DNA of 64,000 nt, taken from NCBI GenBank assembly GCA_027382625.1, contig JAJKFJ010022037.1, forward strand, positions 1-64,000, read 5' to 3'. Position 1 is the first letter of the stretch; each line of letters begins with the position of its first letter. This document shows, piece after piece, positions 33,664 to 45,199 of the stretch. The notes under the pieces were generated by a model that saw nothing but the letters and a program-made list of their open reading frames with translations, had not been told where the DNA came from and did not search any database. Made by a program: the position numbers and the translations under genes. This DNA is from Tetmemena sp. SeJ-2015. Lineage: Eukaryota > Ciliophora > Spirotrichea > Sporadotrichida > Oxytrichidae.

Positions 33664-36600
33664 ATGGGATTCTTGAATAAAGTATTCTTCAAGATAGGTC
33701 TGATGTCGGCTTCAAACCCCTTCACAGCTTGTCTCTTCGCAGTCATGGCCACTCTAATCTGCGCCATGGGCTTCATTAACTACAAGTTAACAGTAAGTAA
33801 AACCAGCCAGCCCTCCTCTTATATTCTTAAATATCGAAGCTTATGATCTCTGCTTTTAGAATAACCCTCAGGATTTGTGGGTCCCCACATAATCGCGCTC
33901 CAACATTGAGCAAACCTTTTTCAATGAGCAGTTCGGCGCCTTCTTCCGCATCAACACTTTCTTTGTCAGCCCCAAGAATCCAGAAGATGCAGACGAGGAT
34001 GTGTTCCTAACTCCTTATCTCGAGCTACTCTTCCACACTCAAGTAAGTTACTTCCAGAGCATGATGAGGATGAGGATAAGCAAAGCTCTCAAATTCGAGA
34101 TAGGGGGTCCTATTTGATTCCCTACTTACAATTTTTGGCTTTCAAAAATATGCCAAATCTTATAAAAGACATCTAACTTGCTTTTAGGTTGCCATCGAGA
34201 CTGCAGTATTCTAGTATAATAACTAAGACTTCCAAATCGATGATTTCTGCTTCAAGCCCATCACTGGAAAGGGCTGTATCGTGACCTCTCCTATGCAGTA
34301 CTGGCAAACTAATCTGACAAGATTGCTTGCCGACCCTGACCCTAAAGATACAGCTCTTTGTATCCCTCCTCCAGGCGCCAAGGAAAGAGTTTGTTTTGAC
34401 AAGATTGGAGTGCCTGTTATGCAATATACAATCTTCGGAAAGCTTGTCTGTCTCAATCAAAGAGATTTTCAATCATGTTGATGGCCCATACATCTTCTAA
34501 TTTATAGATTCCTCTTGCTCTAATTGCCGCGTAAAAGCGAGTGCAATGCAAACCACCATGCTTCTGAATAACAACATGTATCAATTCGATACTGCAGATG
34601 AGTGGGAGAAGCAAGTTTTCATCGCAAATCTTAAGACCTTCAACAGATTGTTCGACTATGAGACCAAGCTTCCTGATGGTGCTGTCTACAACGAGACACT
34701 CTATAAGAAGCTAGTTGAGGTGAAGGAAAAATATGAGGCCCAGGGTTTCACATTCATGCCCGTTAAAATCGATTACTTGGCTGAGCGCTCCATCCCAGAC
34801 AATATTGAAGAGGAGGGTTCTCAAAATGCCTTCATTATCGTCATTTCCTACATTATGATGTTCATCTATGTTTCAGTATCTATTGGTTTCTTCCCATCAG
34901 CTGTGTACAACAGATTTATTCTTGGATTTGCTGGTATCTGCGTCGTTATTTTCTCACTTATAATGGCTATTGGCATCACTTTCTATTATTCATTATGAGT
35001 ATAATAGATTTGTTTCTATGCAGGCATACCACTCACTATGATTTCAGCAGAGGTGGTGCCCTTCTTGATTCTAGCTATCGGAGTAGACAACATGTTCTTG
35101 ATTTCCAGAGCTGAAAGAAGCATCCCAGATCACATTACTAGATGGAGCTTAGAATTGCTTATGCCATGAAAGAAATAGGACCCTCCATTTTCGCAGCTGC
35201 TTTCTGTGAAGCACTTGCCTTCTTCATTGGCATGCTCACTGATGTACCTGCTCTCTATTCCTTCTGTCTAGTGGCTGGACTCTCAGTCCTTTGCGACTTC
35301 ATTCTTCAAATCACTCTTTTCATAGCTGCACTAACCCTCGACGGAAAGAGAATCCAAAACAACAGAGCAGATATCCTCTTCTGCATGAAAATTGAGAAGT
35401 CTAAAAAGCCCAGAAAGGAATGGATCAGGACCCTGTTCGAGAAATTCTTCGTGCCTTTCTTGTTCAACCCCCTAACTCAGTTCGCAGTTTTTGGCATTGC
35501 TATTTGCCTCTTCATTATCTCAATCTGCTCTTGCATCAAGCTCCAGCCAGGACTTAATTAAAACGTGTCCCTTGTGGAAGATTCGGACACCTTCAACTAT
35601 TTCAATGTGCTATTCGATTATGGAGCCGCAGGACCTCCAGGCTACTTGGTCTTTAAGAACATTGATTATACGATTCAAGCTCATAGATATGGTTTGATAT
35701 TCTCTCTCATTTTTATGATTCAATCTAATCTTGACAAAATGGCAGAGATGCAGGTTCAGTTGGCTCAACTCAATGGTTCAGTTATCTCCCCAGTCTATTC
35801 CTGGGTTACACCCTTCTAGCAATTCATCAAGGGTGGAGACTGGTCAGTTGCCTTGCAATAGCGCAGAGGCCTAAGTGTTAGACTTTGATGCTCAAGTTCA
35901 AAAGTTCGTGCAGATCAAAGTCAACAGCGTCTGCTGTTAGCAATATGGTATCTGCGGAGAACAGTTTGTTACAGATATCAACTTTGATGATAATGGAAAG
36001 GTTTCAGCCACCAGGTTTAGATTCTCTCACACTCCGGTCCACTATCAAAGTGACTTCATTACTGTAAGAAATGTAGATAAAATTAATGCTTGGCTTAGAA
36101 AATAAGTGATCAGATAAGATATAGCAAAAAAAAAAATTTCTCCTTAGTATGCAAGCTGCTTAATTATAAATGAAAAAATACTTATTGTCTTTTCCGATAC
36201 ATTATTGCCCTTTCATATGCGAGATATGATGCAAACAAATAATAGCTGAGTTAGAAATAAAATCATTGCAATTATTCAAAGACCCTTATTGAATTGTACT
36301 TCTAATTGAAAAATTAGAAATACTTTTAAAAAAATTTTAACTGGAGCAAATTAAATTTAAGTAAATTTGAATGAATTATAATTTGATTGTTCATTGATTT
36401 CTTTGCATTGATGATTTGATTTTGACAAGAAGAGCAACAGATAAGTTTTCAGATCAGCTGATCCCAATCAACAATGGTTTGTCTTCTAATTCTGATTCAG
36501 AGGCTCCTAACGCCTTTACCTACTCTCTCTTCTACGTCTTCTACGACCAATACACGTATATTCGTGGAGTGCTGGCTCAAAATGCTATGCTTGGTACCGC

Positions 36601-37216
36601 TGTTATCATCTTCGCTCTTCAAATTCTGGGAGAGCTAAAAATCGCCCTCATTATCGGAGTGTGTGTGTTCCTCGTGCTTTTCGAATTGATGGGCTGCATG
36701 TGGATGCTGAATGAAGTCTTCGGTGGCTATCCAATTGAATATAATGCAGTCTTTGTGGTGAATCTGGTTACCTCCCTCGGTTTCGGAGTGGAGTTCTGCA
36801 ACCACATTGGCATGAACTTCATGCGCCAGAGCGGCACAAAGTAATAAAGAGCCATGCGCGCCCTCGCAGAGATGGGAAGTTCAGTGCTCGTGGGTATCGC
36901 CTCCACTAAGTTCATCGGAGTTATCGTGCTTGCCTTCGCTCCCTCCAACATCTTCAAGCTCTACTACTTCAGAATGTATCTCTTCATTATTCTACTCGGT
37001 CTTTTCAACGGCCTTTGCTTCTTGCCCCTAGTGCTCAGATGGATCGGACCTGAACCCGTAAGATATTTTTTCACTCATGATTATTTCCTTCTCCTTCTAA
37101 CTTTATACTAAACCCACTTCTTTTAGGATAAGGAAGAGCTTATGGAACACAAGAAAGACTTGCAAGAGTTCGAGAGAATTAGATAGATAGGCCTCTAAGC
37201 CGCCAAAAAGCAGTGA
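33664..37216 (+). CDS. Patched/Niemann-Pick C1-like multi-pass transporter
   Basis: Plus-strand gene with GT-AG introns at 33793-33859, 34043-34187 and 37060-37126. It begins [19 protein letters not shown], with a first transmembrane helix, then a luminal domain ([34 protein letters not shown]). The sterol-sensing-like membrane block follows ([40 protein letters not shown]), then a second luminal domain and the C-terminal membrane block ([39 protein letters not shown]). The order matches the RND/Patched superfamily (sterol or lipid export). A 33-bp IES (pointer TTTCTAT) and a larger 327-bp IES interrupt it. Single-base frame breaks occur at about 34440, 35135 and 35860, so function of this exact copy is uncertain. 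The gene ends AAKKQ-UGA. Confidence 0.85.
34043..34187 (+). other. Intron, 145 nt, in the NPC1-like gene
   Basis: GTAAGTTACTT...GCTTTTAG. Splicing joins ELLFHTQ to VAIETAVFQ. Confidence 0.75.
34987..35019. other. IES, 33 bp, pointer TTTCTAT
   Basis: TTTCTAT at 34980-34986 and 35013-35019. Excision joins MAIGITFY to [13 protein letters not shown] and removes an in-frame UGA. Confidence 0.75.
36119..36445. other. Larger IES, 327 bp, pointer CAGATAAG
   Basis: CAGATAAG at 36111-36118 and 36438-36445 flanks very AT-rich DNA that interrupts the second luminal domain. The 8-bp repeat is convincing, but the two flanks are one base out of phase. Either a base is missing nearby or the true junction differs. 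Confidence 0.55.
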
Positions 37217-37566
37217 GCGATCGGAGACAAAGCGGAATATGGTAAGATACTACTACTTCCTTTCCACTTAGATCTCTTAGAAAAGACACTCACTTGAACA
37301 AAGAATCCTACTAATATATACATCATGTTTTATGAAGTAATGAATACCTAATTTTACATTTCTTTCGTCACATTTCTTCCACCAATCCATCATCATGAGA
37401 TGCTTAGAAAAGTTTAATACTAGTATTTAGATTCAGTATTGAAGCATAGATATCTACAGAAGCTGAAAATTGATCTCTAATTTTCATCTTCCCTTATTCA
37501 ATTGCATTTGCTTGAAAGTAATAAATACAAGAAGTAATAATAAACTCACACTCACTCGCAATAATA
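37217..37566. other. AT-rich spacer
   Basis: Spacer between the NPC1-like and GPALPP genes. No feature seen. Confidence 0.5.
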
Positions 37567-38991
37567 ATGGGAAAGGGCAAGGCAGAAAAGAATCCAGCCA
37601 CCACTGATCAGTCCAATAAGAAGCATCGCTCTAAGTCAGACAAGCTAAAGAAGAAGCATGACGCCAAGAAAAATAAGAGGAAGATCAAAGAACTACGCAA
37701 GCTTTCAAAACTCAGCGTAAGGAGAAGGACAAACTCAAGAAGCTTAGACTTGCCTCAGAGTCTTTCCAAGCCAAGGTTTCGAGTGAGGACCTCTACCTGA
37801 TTAAGAAGCTATTGGGGAAGCTAGTTGCGCACAATCAGGAGTCTTTGAAAGAGCTGCCTGAGCTGTTTGAGATGCTAGACTCTGGCTTTGAAGTTGACTT
37901 GAGTGGCTTGGAGGATAGCTACGTGATGCAGAAGCTGAATAAGGTGTTCAAGTTAATGAGACTGCAAAGGCAGGAGAACAATAAACTGAGCTTCAAAAAG
38001 AAGACAGACAGTAAACTGCACGATTTCAAGATTAAGGCCATGGTCCAGCATTACCTAGATGAGATATCTGGCTCGTAGAAATAAGAAGATGAGGACGATG
38101 ATGAAGGGGAGAGTGATGACTCTTCAAACGGGAGCGAATAATCAGGATCAGACTCTGGCAGTGATGACAGTGACTCAGAGGATGAGAGTGAATAAGACAA
38201 GAAGAGAAAGTAGAAAAAGTAAGATAACAAGAGAAAGCGACCTAGAAGCGAATCCTCTGAAAGAGAGAAGCATAATTCCAAAAACCACAAAGCAAAGGAA
38301 AGTATGGGAGCGAAGCTTGAGAAACTTAGTGAGAAGATTAATAAGATGCAGTATCAGAGAGTTGAAGACATGAGGAGTGATGAGGAGGATAGTGATGTGG
38401 GTCCCTCAGTTCCCAAAGAGCTAAGAGAGAAGCCTGGTAGTGAATTCCTTCAAACCACCATAGGGCTTATAGACAACCAGAAGGAGTCTTATCAAGGACC
38501 GAGCAGGGAGTTGTAGGACGAGTTGGATCGAATGTTTTCTGGAGCTGCAAACAAAAGATAGAGAATGGTTCAGCAGGCTCAGTTAAAAGAACCTGACTAC
38601 GAAGCTAACCCTGGCAAGTACTTAGGAGTGATCGATAGAAAGCTGAATGAGGAGCAGGAGCAAGTGAGGCAAGAGGCAATCAGAGAGTACATGGACGAGT
38701 ACAACTCTCAGTTCAGAACCAAGACGCTCATGGAGGAGCACTCTCATAGAAAGAACAAAGACAAGCAGAAGGACAAGAGAAGCACCAATGAGAAGCTGAG
38801 AGACCAGATGCAGAAGAACTTCGACCGAGAGAAGGACTTGAAGTACAGTCTAATAAAGAGTTTATATTTAAATTAGATATATAATTTAATTATTATTATT
38901 TGTGAGTGGGATGGACTCCTAGAGGGCGTTTGGAATTATAAACAAAAACAACTTGGACAAGAGATTTGCGGCTGGTGGTTCTTATCTATGA
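37567..38991 (+). CDS. GPALPP/DUF3752-domain protein
   Basis: Begins with a highly basic N-terminus (MGKGKAEKNPATTDQSNKK). A helical segment (ELFEMLDSGFEVDLSGLED) and a long acidic/Ser then Lys-rich disordered part follow. Next is SDVGPSVPKELREKPG, which resembles the GPALPP motif, then DEYNSQFRTKTLMEEHS and FDREKDLK, the DUF3752 signature. After a 58-bp IES with pointer AGT the family-typical end follows (FGIINKNNLDKRFAAG) to UGA at 38989-38991. One base appears to be missing in the A run at about 37706-37711, because the N- and middle parts are out of phase. Likely nuclear; role unknown. Confidence 0.65.
38850..38907. other. IES, 58 bp, pointer AGT
   Basis: AGT at 38847-38849 and 38905-38907. 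Excision joins REKDLKYS to GMDSQRAFGI. A 3-bp pointer is weak by itself, but the domain continues correctly. Confidence 0.5.
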
Positions 38992-39109
38992 GAGATTAGC
39001 TCTGCTAGTGATGAAACTTATAAACCTAATTAAGATTAATTTAGTAAAGTCTGCTGTGAATGTGTTTAATTTCCCTATTATTATTTTTCGGATATTATAT
39101 TAAAACAAA

Positions 39110-40052
39110 ATGCAAAGAGGATCTCAGAGAGTTAGAAAAGGCACCGTCGCAGCAATTATCAAATTAATTCTTCTCTTCAATAAATTTGTTTTATTTTATA
39201 TGTGAGCAAAGCAGTATAAGGTGATTTTGATAGGAGACTCAATGGTGGGGAAGACCTCCATCATCCAGCGTTTCATAGACAACATGTTCGTTGACACTAA
39301 TGGCACTGCTCCCACTCTCGCTTGGGACTTCAAGGTGAAGACTCTGCAAGTTGAGAACTCCGCAAAAGGAGACTCAAACTCTAAGGAGGTGGAAAACGTC
39401 AGACTATACGTCTGGGATACTGCAGGCCAAGAACGCTTTAGACACATTCACATAACCTCACTCCAAATAAACTCTTTCTTTCTCTTATCATCTCTTATCA
39501 TTTCTTAGTTTTGGATTGCTCGCATGTACTACAAAGACGTATCAGGTGTAATCCTGTGCTTCGACTTGACAGACGAGGAGTCTTTCAAGAACGTGAACTT
39601 CTGGCTGGGAGATCTCAATAAGCACGCTCCTTCTAAGCTAGTGAAGATACTCGTGGGCAATAAAAGCGACCTCTGCACGAGTCCCACCCCTGACAAGATC
39701 CAGCACGTAGACAAGGATTTAGCTTAATAAGATAACAGGAGGGAGGTGGCCTACGATACTGCGCAGTAATTCGCCATGGAAAACTCAGATGTACTACTAT
39801 GAGTGCAGTGCCAAGACAGCCAAGAACGTTAATGAGGTCTATCATCAACTATATTATAGTATGCTCATAGTCTTTTAGAAGCTAGTGAACGAGATTAACT
39901 CAATAGCGAAGCAGAACATAGATATGAAGATGGAGTTCGATGGACAGGACAAGATTAGTGTACTCGATGAGGCACTACAAAAGAGGGGCCCAGGTAAAAA
40001 GCTAAGTAAAAACTCCTCAGGAGGTCTAGAGAAAAAGAAGAAGTGCTGCTGA
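39110..40052 (+). CDS. Rab-family small GTPase
   Basis: Contains the Rab G-motifs: G1 GDSMVGKTS, G3 WDTAGQERFRH, G4 NKSD and G5 ECSAKT. It ends KKKKCC-UGA, a dicysteine prenylation site, so it is a membrane-trafficking GTPase. The switch I region is unusual (TLAWDFKVKTL with a following insertion GDSNSKEVENV). Two IESs interrupt it (54 bp, pointer AGCAA; 69 bp, pointer ATT). One base appears to be lost in the A run at 39779-39785 between FAMEN and QMYYYECSAK. Subfamily cannot be assigned by eye. Confidence 0.85.
39156..39209. other. IES, 54 bp, pointer AGCAA
   Basis: AGCAA at 39151-39155 and 39205-39209. Excision joins RKGTVA to AKQYKVILIGDS and removes a UGA. Confidence 0.75.
39449..39517. 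other. IES, 69 bp, pointer ATT
   Basis: ATT at 39446-39448 and 39515-39517. Excision joins AGQERFRHI to ARMYYKDVSGV. Confidence 0.6.
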
Positions 40053-40215
40053 TAAGGATCAAGAAGAAGAAGATAGGTATGACTCATTATATATATATTG
40101 GGAGGAGGATATAAAGTTTATGATATGAAAGCAATACTACTATCCAAGTAAATAGATAGATCAATCAATAAATAAAGTCAATTATTATCGCTCTCAACTT
40201 AAATTATTTATTAAG

Positions 40216-40721
40216 ATGATAAGTTATTGTGAGGGGTAGTTATAATAAATTAATGGAGGGAAAGTAAGAGCAGACATCATAGCTAAGTTTGAAGTGAGGA
40301 CACCAGGGAAGGTCATTATTTCAGGTGAGCACTCAGTGGTCTATCACAAGCCTGCTTTGGTGATGGCTATCAATCTCTTTACAAGTGCCAAAGTCTAAGT
40401 ATTTAAAACTAGCAGCTAAGAGAACTCTGAAGGCTCTATTAGAGTTAACTCAGCTGGAAGTCCTATACTTGAGAGATAGTTCTCAAAGCAACTAATTTCA
40501 GAAGCGCTTTTGATTTCCTAATCTCAAGAATCTCACACCTAAAAAGAAGAGAAACTGCTATGTCATATAATTCAAGCCATCTCAGATGATAACCAAGATT
40601 TTATTGAAGATTTTGAAGCTAGGCTGAATGCTTCTCTCTCTAATATACAGATCTTGATAGATATTGAAAGTCAAATTCCTATTGGGGCAGGTCTTGGATC
40701 TTCAGCCGCATTTAGTATAGT
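40216..40721 (+). CDS. Mevalonate kinase, segment 1 (N-terminal half)
   Basis: GHMP-kinase N-terminal half of mevalonate kinase (ATP:mevalonate phosphotransferase, isoprenoid pathway). Start codon at 40216 (MISYCEGQLQQING). Motif 1 is TPGKVIISGEHSVVY and motif 2 is PIGAGLGSSAAFSIV, the ATP-binding glycine-rich loop. The frame loses all similarity right after GSSAAFSIV, at the 8-bp word AGTATAGT (40714-40721). The same word occurs at 50614-50621, immediately before the continuation. This is segment 1 of a gene split by a 9.9-kb insert. No frameshift is seen. Confidence 0.92.
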
Positions 40722-40815
40722 TGCAATTCTTTATAAATTTTCAACGTAATTTATTTTAAGGGAGGACTTTATTTTTATAAAAGTATTGTATTCTGTATTG
40801 ATTAAATTATAAAAC

Positions 40816-42084
40816 ATGGAATCGAAGTAGAAGGGTAAAGCCACTAAACCCTAAGCATCCGTAATTGAGGAATAAAAGCAGTCCTCAAAGAATCAAAATA
40901 TAAGTTGTGTTTATTTATTTTGCATCACCTGAGTTAATTGGAAGATGTGGGTGAAGGATTCTTTGAGATGAACATTAGAGTGGGCTCCCCAGAATAAATA
41001 AAAGCAAATGTGGCTTTCAAAGATCTAATGAACGATGCTGTTGTGATAAAGCAAATGCAGGAGATGGCGCTGGCAAGCATCAATGGTAAGCCCTACTAGT
41101 GTTGGCTAATCATTATCATATAGACAACTACACCCACCTTGTATATAACTTTGTAAAGAATGGAGGCTAGCTCTCTGAAAAGGATGTATGTAAACATGAA
41201 TGATTGTCTTTAAAGTTAATAGAACTGTCCCTTCAAATATTGTATTCATTATATTCTCTTATTTTTTTTCTATTCAATGGATTTGACTTGGAAAAACTTT
41301 GGAATGAAAGTGAACAGAGAGGCCTGCCCAAATACGAGGCAAGAGTCACGCCCAACTTCTCTAAGATCAAGTAGTTCACAAGACTCACTGTCATTTGTGA
41401 TGATCCCAAGGTAGTTCATTAGATAATTGTAAGGCACAAAATATTTCGAACGACTTGTAGAATTTGAGCTCAGGGGAAAAGAAGTAGTACTCGATTGTAA
41501 ACAGCTACGACCTACTGGCTGTGAGAACTTCAGAGTCTGAGCAAATATTTGAGTAGTGCTGTACTAAATCAGATGTGGACATTATAAGCCTCGACATGAG
41601 TGCTCGTCTCAGCTTCTTCCTTAATAAGCCTCTAGTCAGACAAATTATCATAACTATCAATTACTTTATTTGTTTATGACAAGCACTGCAGAGAGGTGCG
41701 TAGTTTGAGATAACTTACGGTTCAGCCTGCTTTCGAAGGCTCTCTGGCGAATAGGAAGCAATTCTTGTAAAACTGCATGCAGCTAATCAAGGTGACCAAA
41801 GGCTAGGGGATAGTTTTCAGCTGTGAATCTACAAACAGTATTCATCAAAGAAGTCCCATCGACTGCATACAAATGTAAGCAAAGAGGCTTTAGTTGATTA
41901 TGAATTTAGGGGAGTCATGATGGGCATGAACTAGAAAGATGCTTTGAATGTGGTGGGGAGAAATTGCATAATGGCTTTTAAACATTCTCACATGAGGAAG
42001 ACCTACAAGGGAGTAGCTGAACTTGTTTTCAAGAGCAGTCATGGTAACTAAGGAGAGGAAGAAGAGGAGAAAATGACAGATTGA
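40816..42084 (+). CDS. RPP30: RNase P/MRP subunit p30, nested in MVK
   Basis: TIM-barrel protein subunit of RNase P/MRP (tRNA 5' processing). Recognised from SYDLLAVRTSESEQIFEQC, VDIISLDMSARLSFFLNKP and RGAQFEITYG. Then NCMQLIKVTKGQGIVFSCE and GMNQKDALNVVGRNCI follow, ending with an acidic tail (EEEEEKMTD). Introns include 41085-41121 (joining SING to DNYTHLVYN), with others near 40905-40945, 41186-41280 and 41409-41450. Two frame breaks remain, at about 41710-41725 and 41862-41872; together they return to the original frame. Each may be a read error. The gene lies wholly inside the MVK insert. Confidence 0.85.
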
Positions 42085-42270
42085 TGGATTGATTGAGCTC
42101 GGTCTCTTCCCTCTTAAGATGTCAGATTGACAATTAATTAGGATTAAATTTAGAGGTTTAAAATTATAGAGAAAAACTTCATATGAAGAGCTATGATTTT
42201 TCACTACCCTTGAATTTTGTTAATTTATCAATTAAACTTCATTTCTTAATAAAAACCATCACTTTAACTC

Positions 42271-45095
42271 TCACTGCCTTAAATCAGAGAACCGCATTTG
42301 AGTGTTCTCGTCATTCACTTTGCCTGATGGAGACTTAAGAATACTTTTGTGATAGAAAGTGGTAGAGGGATTTAGCTATCCAACTGAAGGGCTGCAAATG
42401 ACTCCACTGAATCTCTGAGACTTGCCGAGAGTGTTGCTCTTGGTATTTGAGCTTGATAGACGAAGCTATCTCGCATCAATCATGTTGTTAATTTCAGAGA
42501 GAATCTCACCATAGTTACTCTAACTTTGACTCATAGCACCTCCTCTAAAACATTTCCATTACATTTTTCATGCTAAATCTTAATTTGTTCTCTATGAGAT
42601 AAGAAGCCTTGTGATGGGACGAAGCTTCTCTTGAAATCTGGGCTGTTAACCTAGCTCTTTCTGGGTGCCTGCTTTGAAGCACTAGTAGGGTTTTTGGTGA
42701 GTATCTCGCTCAAGAACTGCACCTCCTCAAGTTCTCTCTACTTGGACTAATTGAGTCTTCTCATCTTCTTCTTCAGGTCATTTCTTTGTTGAACTAGCTT
42801 TCTTTCGACAGCATATATCTAGGTTTGAAAGGGTGCGGTTTTAGATATCAAATTCATGCAACTCCTTCTCTAGTTGCTCTTTCTGCTTCTATTGAGTGTC
42901 CTTTTCTACAGTGAGTGACTCGTTTTAAAGGACTTAAGACTGGCTACTTGGGTTTGAAGATCCGACTCTTTCTAGGTATCAAATAAATACAGTAGACTTC
43001 ATAATAAGTAAGATATGGATTTAAAGTAAGCTCCTTGACTTGTTGCTCAAGAGTTTCATTCTCCTTCACAAATTGCTCGAACTTAACTTCCAATAGATTG
43101 AATTTGTTTGAACTCTCGTATAGACTTTTCTATTTTAGGTCGTTATCCGACTCAAGCTCCTTTATTCTGCTCTCGTATACTGTTTTCAAATTAAGTAGCT
43201 CTTATCTATGCTTGCTTTGCGCCTCTTGAATATGCTCAGCCAGACCTTGCACCTTGGTTTTATTCTTCTCCCTGTACTCGGTCATTTACACCTCCAGCTT
43301 CTTCAATTCCTCTTGAGACTTCTGTTGCATCAATGCTCTCAATACAAAAGAAAGACACTTTATTATTTCTCAACTCATTAAGTTGCTTGTTTCTATGTGC
43401 TGACCAATTACTCCTCCTTATTTTTGAATGTCTGACTCATTTCATTATGCTTTTGTTCTTAACTAGCAAGTTTCTACTTCAACTCCTCATATCGCTGACT
43501 GAAGTCTTTCTTTTGAGAGCTGTTTGCTGCTTTGAATTGGTTCACTTCGTTTTCAAGTCTTATGATCTACTCTCGGAGGTTCACTCTCTCAAACTCTAGC
43601 TCTTTTATTGCTCTCTCCTTTTGAGATATGGTGTCCTCTCTCTTCTCCCAGATTTTCTCCCATTCAGTCTCCCTCTGATTGAACTCCTTTTGGAACTTAA
43701 AATATAGATGATTACGAAAATGAAATGCATGCTTAAATAAGAATGATTTATAAGAATTTATATTTTTAATTTAACTTTGACTCATAGTGATACTGTAGCT
43801 TCTCCAATTTAAACCTCTAAGTGTAGGAAATCTCCCTCGCCTTGCTTATGATAGCCAGCATCTGACTTTCAATGCTCTTCTTGCTCATCTCAAGCTCAGA
43901 GTGATAGTGGCGTTTGAGGTACTCCAGCTCCTGCTTGTACTTAGATCCCTGTATGCGAACTTGCTGGAAAATCTTAGCCAGAGTCTCCTTGAAGAGAGTT
44001 TGCACTCGGCTGATCTTGAACTCTTTGTCATAGATGAGTTGCTTAGAGGCTGAGAGCTCCAACTGCACTAACTTCTGCTCGTCTAGGTTCTTATCGAACT
44101 TGTTATTTATCCTGGTCAGTTAGTCTTTTAAACCCTGGATTTCAGATTACTTTTTATCTAACTCGGCTGCGTACTGCTTAGCTATGGATTCTAGATTCGA
44201 TTGCTTGATTGCTTAGTCAAGGGCATGCCTCACCTTCTCATCGTTCTCATCAGTCTTGGTTCTTAGTTTCTCTTCATAGAGCTGCATGTCTCGCTTATTC
44301 ATCTCGGCCATATCTCTCATCTAGTAAATTTACAAAGCAAATTACTCTATAAAATATAGAGAGTGACAAATTTGGAAATTAATTATTTTATCAATTAATT
44401 TTACATGAGATTCTCATAATCCTTTTGCGACCTCTCAGCTTCAGCTTTATGCGTATCTACCAAAATAGTCAACTCTGCTATCTTAATCCTGGCTTCTTGC
44501 CCTGCTCTTTACTGAGTGTCTATCTCCTCCCTCAATTTTAAACTCATCTCCCTGAATTCACCCTCATATCTCTCTTGCATTTGAGAGACCTGTGCTTGCT
44601 ACTCCTCAATCTCCTCTTCTCTCTTTGCAGCCCATTGCTTCCTCTCCTGCTTGTGCTCCTTCCTCATTCTTTGTTCAGCTTCTCTGAAAGTTTCCTCTGC
44701 CTCGGCCAGCTTAGCAGTAATCTCCTGTTCGAACCTCGCCTGCAGTTTTCAATTTTCTTCTCTGCCTGTTTCTAAAGCACCACTCTGCTTTGTTTATCTT
44801 CCTCCACTATGAATTCATGGTTGTTCTACAGTAGAGATAACTTTTGCTCCAGCTCTCTCTTCTCATTCTCAAATAGGAGCAGTTTGTCCCTCGTCTCAGT
44901 TTCAAACAGGTGCAACTTCTCCTGCAAAGCTTGTTCAAATCTGATCTGCAGCTGGGTCATCTGGGACTTGTACTTCTGCTTCTGCTCTTTCAGCTTGGAG
45001 CTCAGGTCTTTCTGAAGATGCAAGTTCTTGTCCTCTGACTCCTTCAACTTAAGCTGTTTCTCTTACTGAGAAAAATGGGAATCCATAGAATGCAT
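42271..45095 (-). CDS. Long coiled-coil protein, nested in MVK
   Basis: The minus-strand start at 45095 gives MHSMDSHFSQ, then nearly continuous coiled coil rich in Glu/Lys/Gln/Leu (DKNLHLQKDLSSKLKEQKQK, RQIEL-type heptads, KEFKISRVQTLFKETLAKI). It ends with a Ser-rich tail and RFSDLRQ before UGA at 42271. Gaps near 44325-44405, 43694-43795 and 42960-43035 are AT-rich and interrupt the frame, as expected for IESs or introns. Total about 850 aa. The architecture is typical of centrosomal/ciliary coiled coils but no specific family is recognised. Confidence 0.65.
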
Positions 45096-45199
45096 CGCAT
45101 GCGTGTGTATATGTGTGTGAGAGTAGAGAAGTGACTGTTAGCGAAAGAGAGGGGAGAAGCATTTTAATATAATTTGAAATTTAAAAACAGCTTCCACAA

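Noticed and set aside
40905..40945. IES with pointer at the first interruption of RPP30
   Set aside because: A plausible GT-AG intron exists and no repeat word gave the right phase, so I left it as an unresolved intron or IES.
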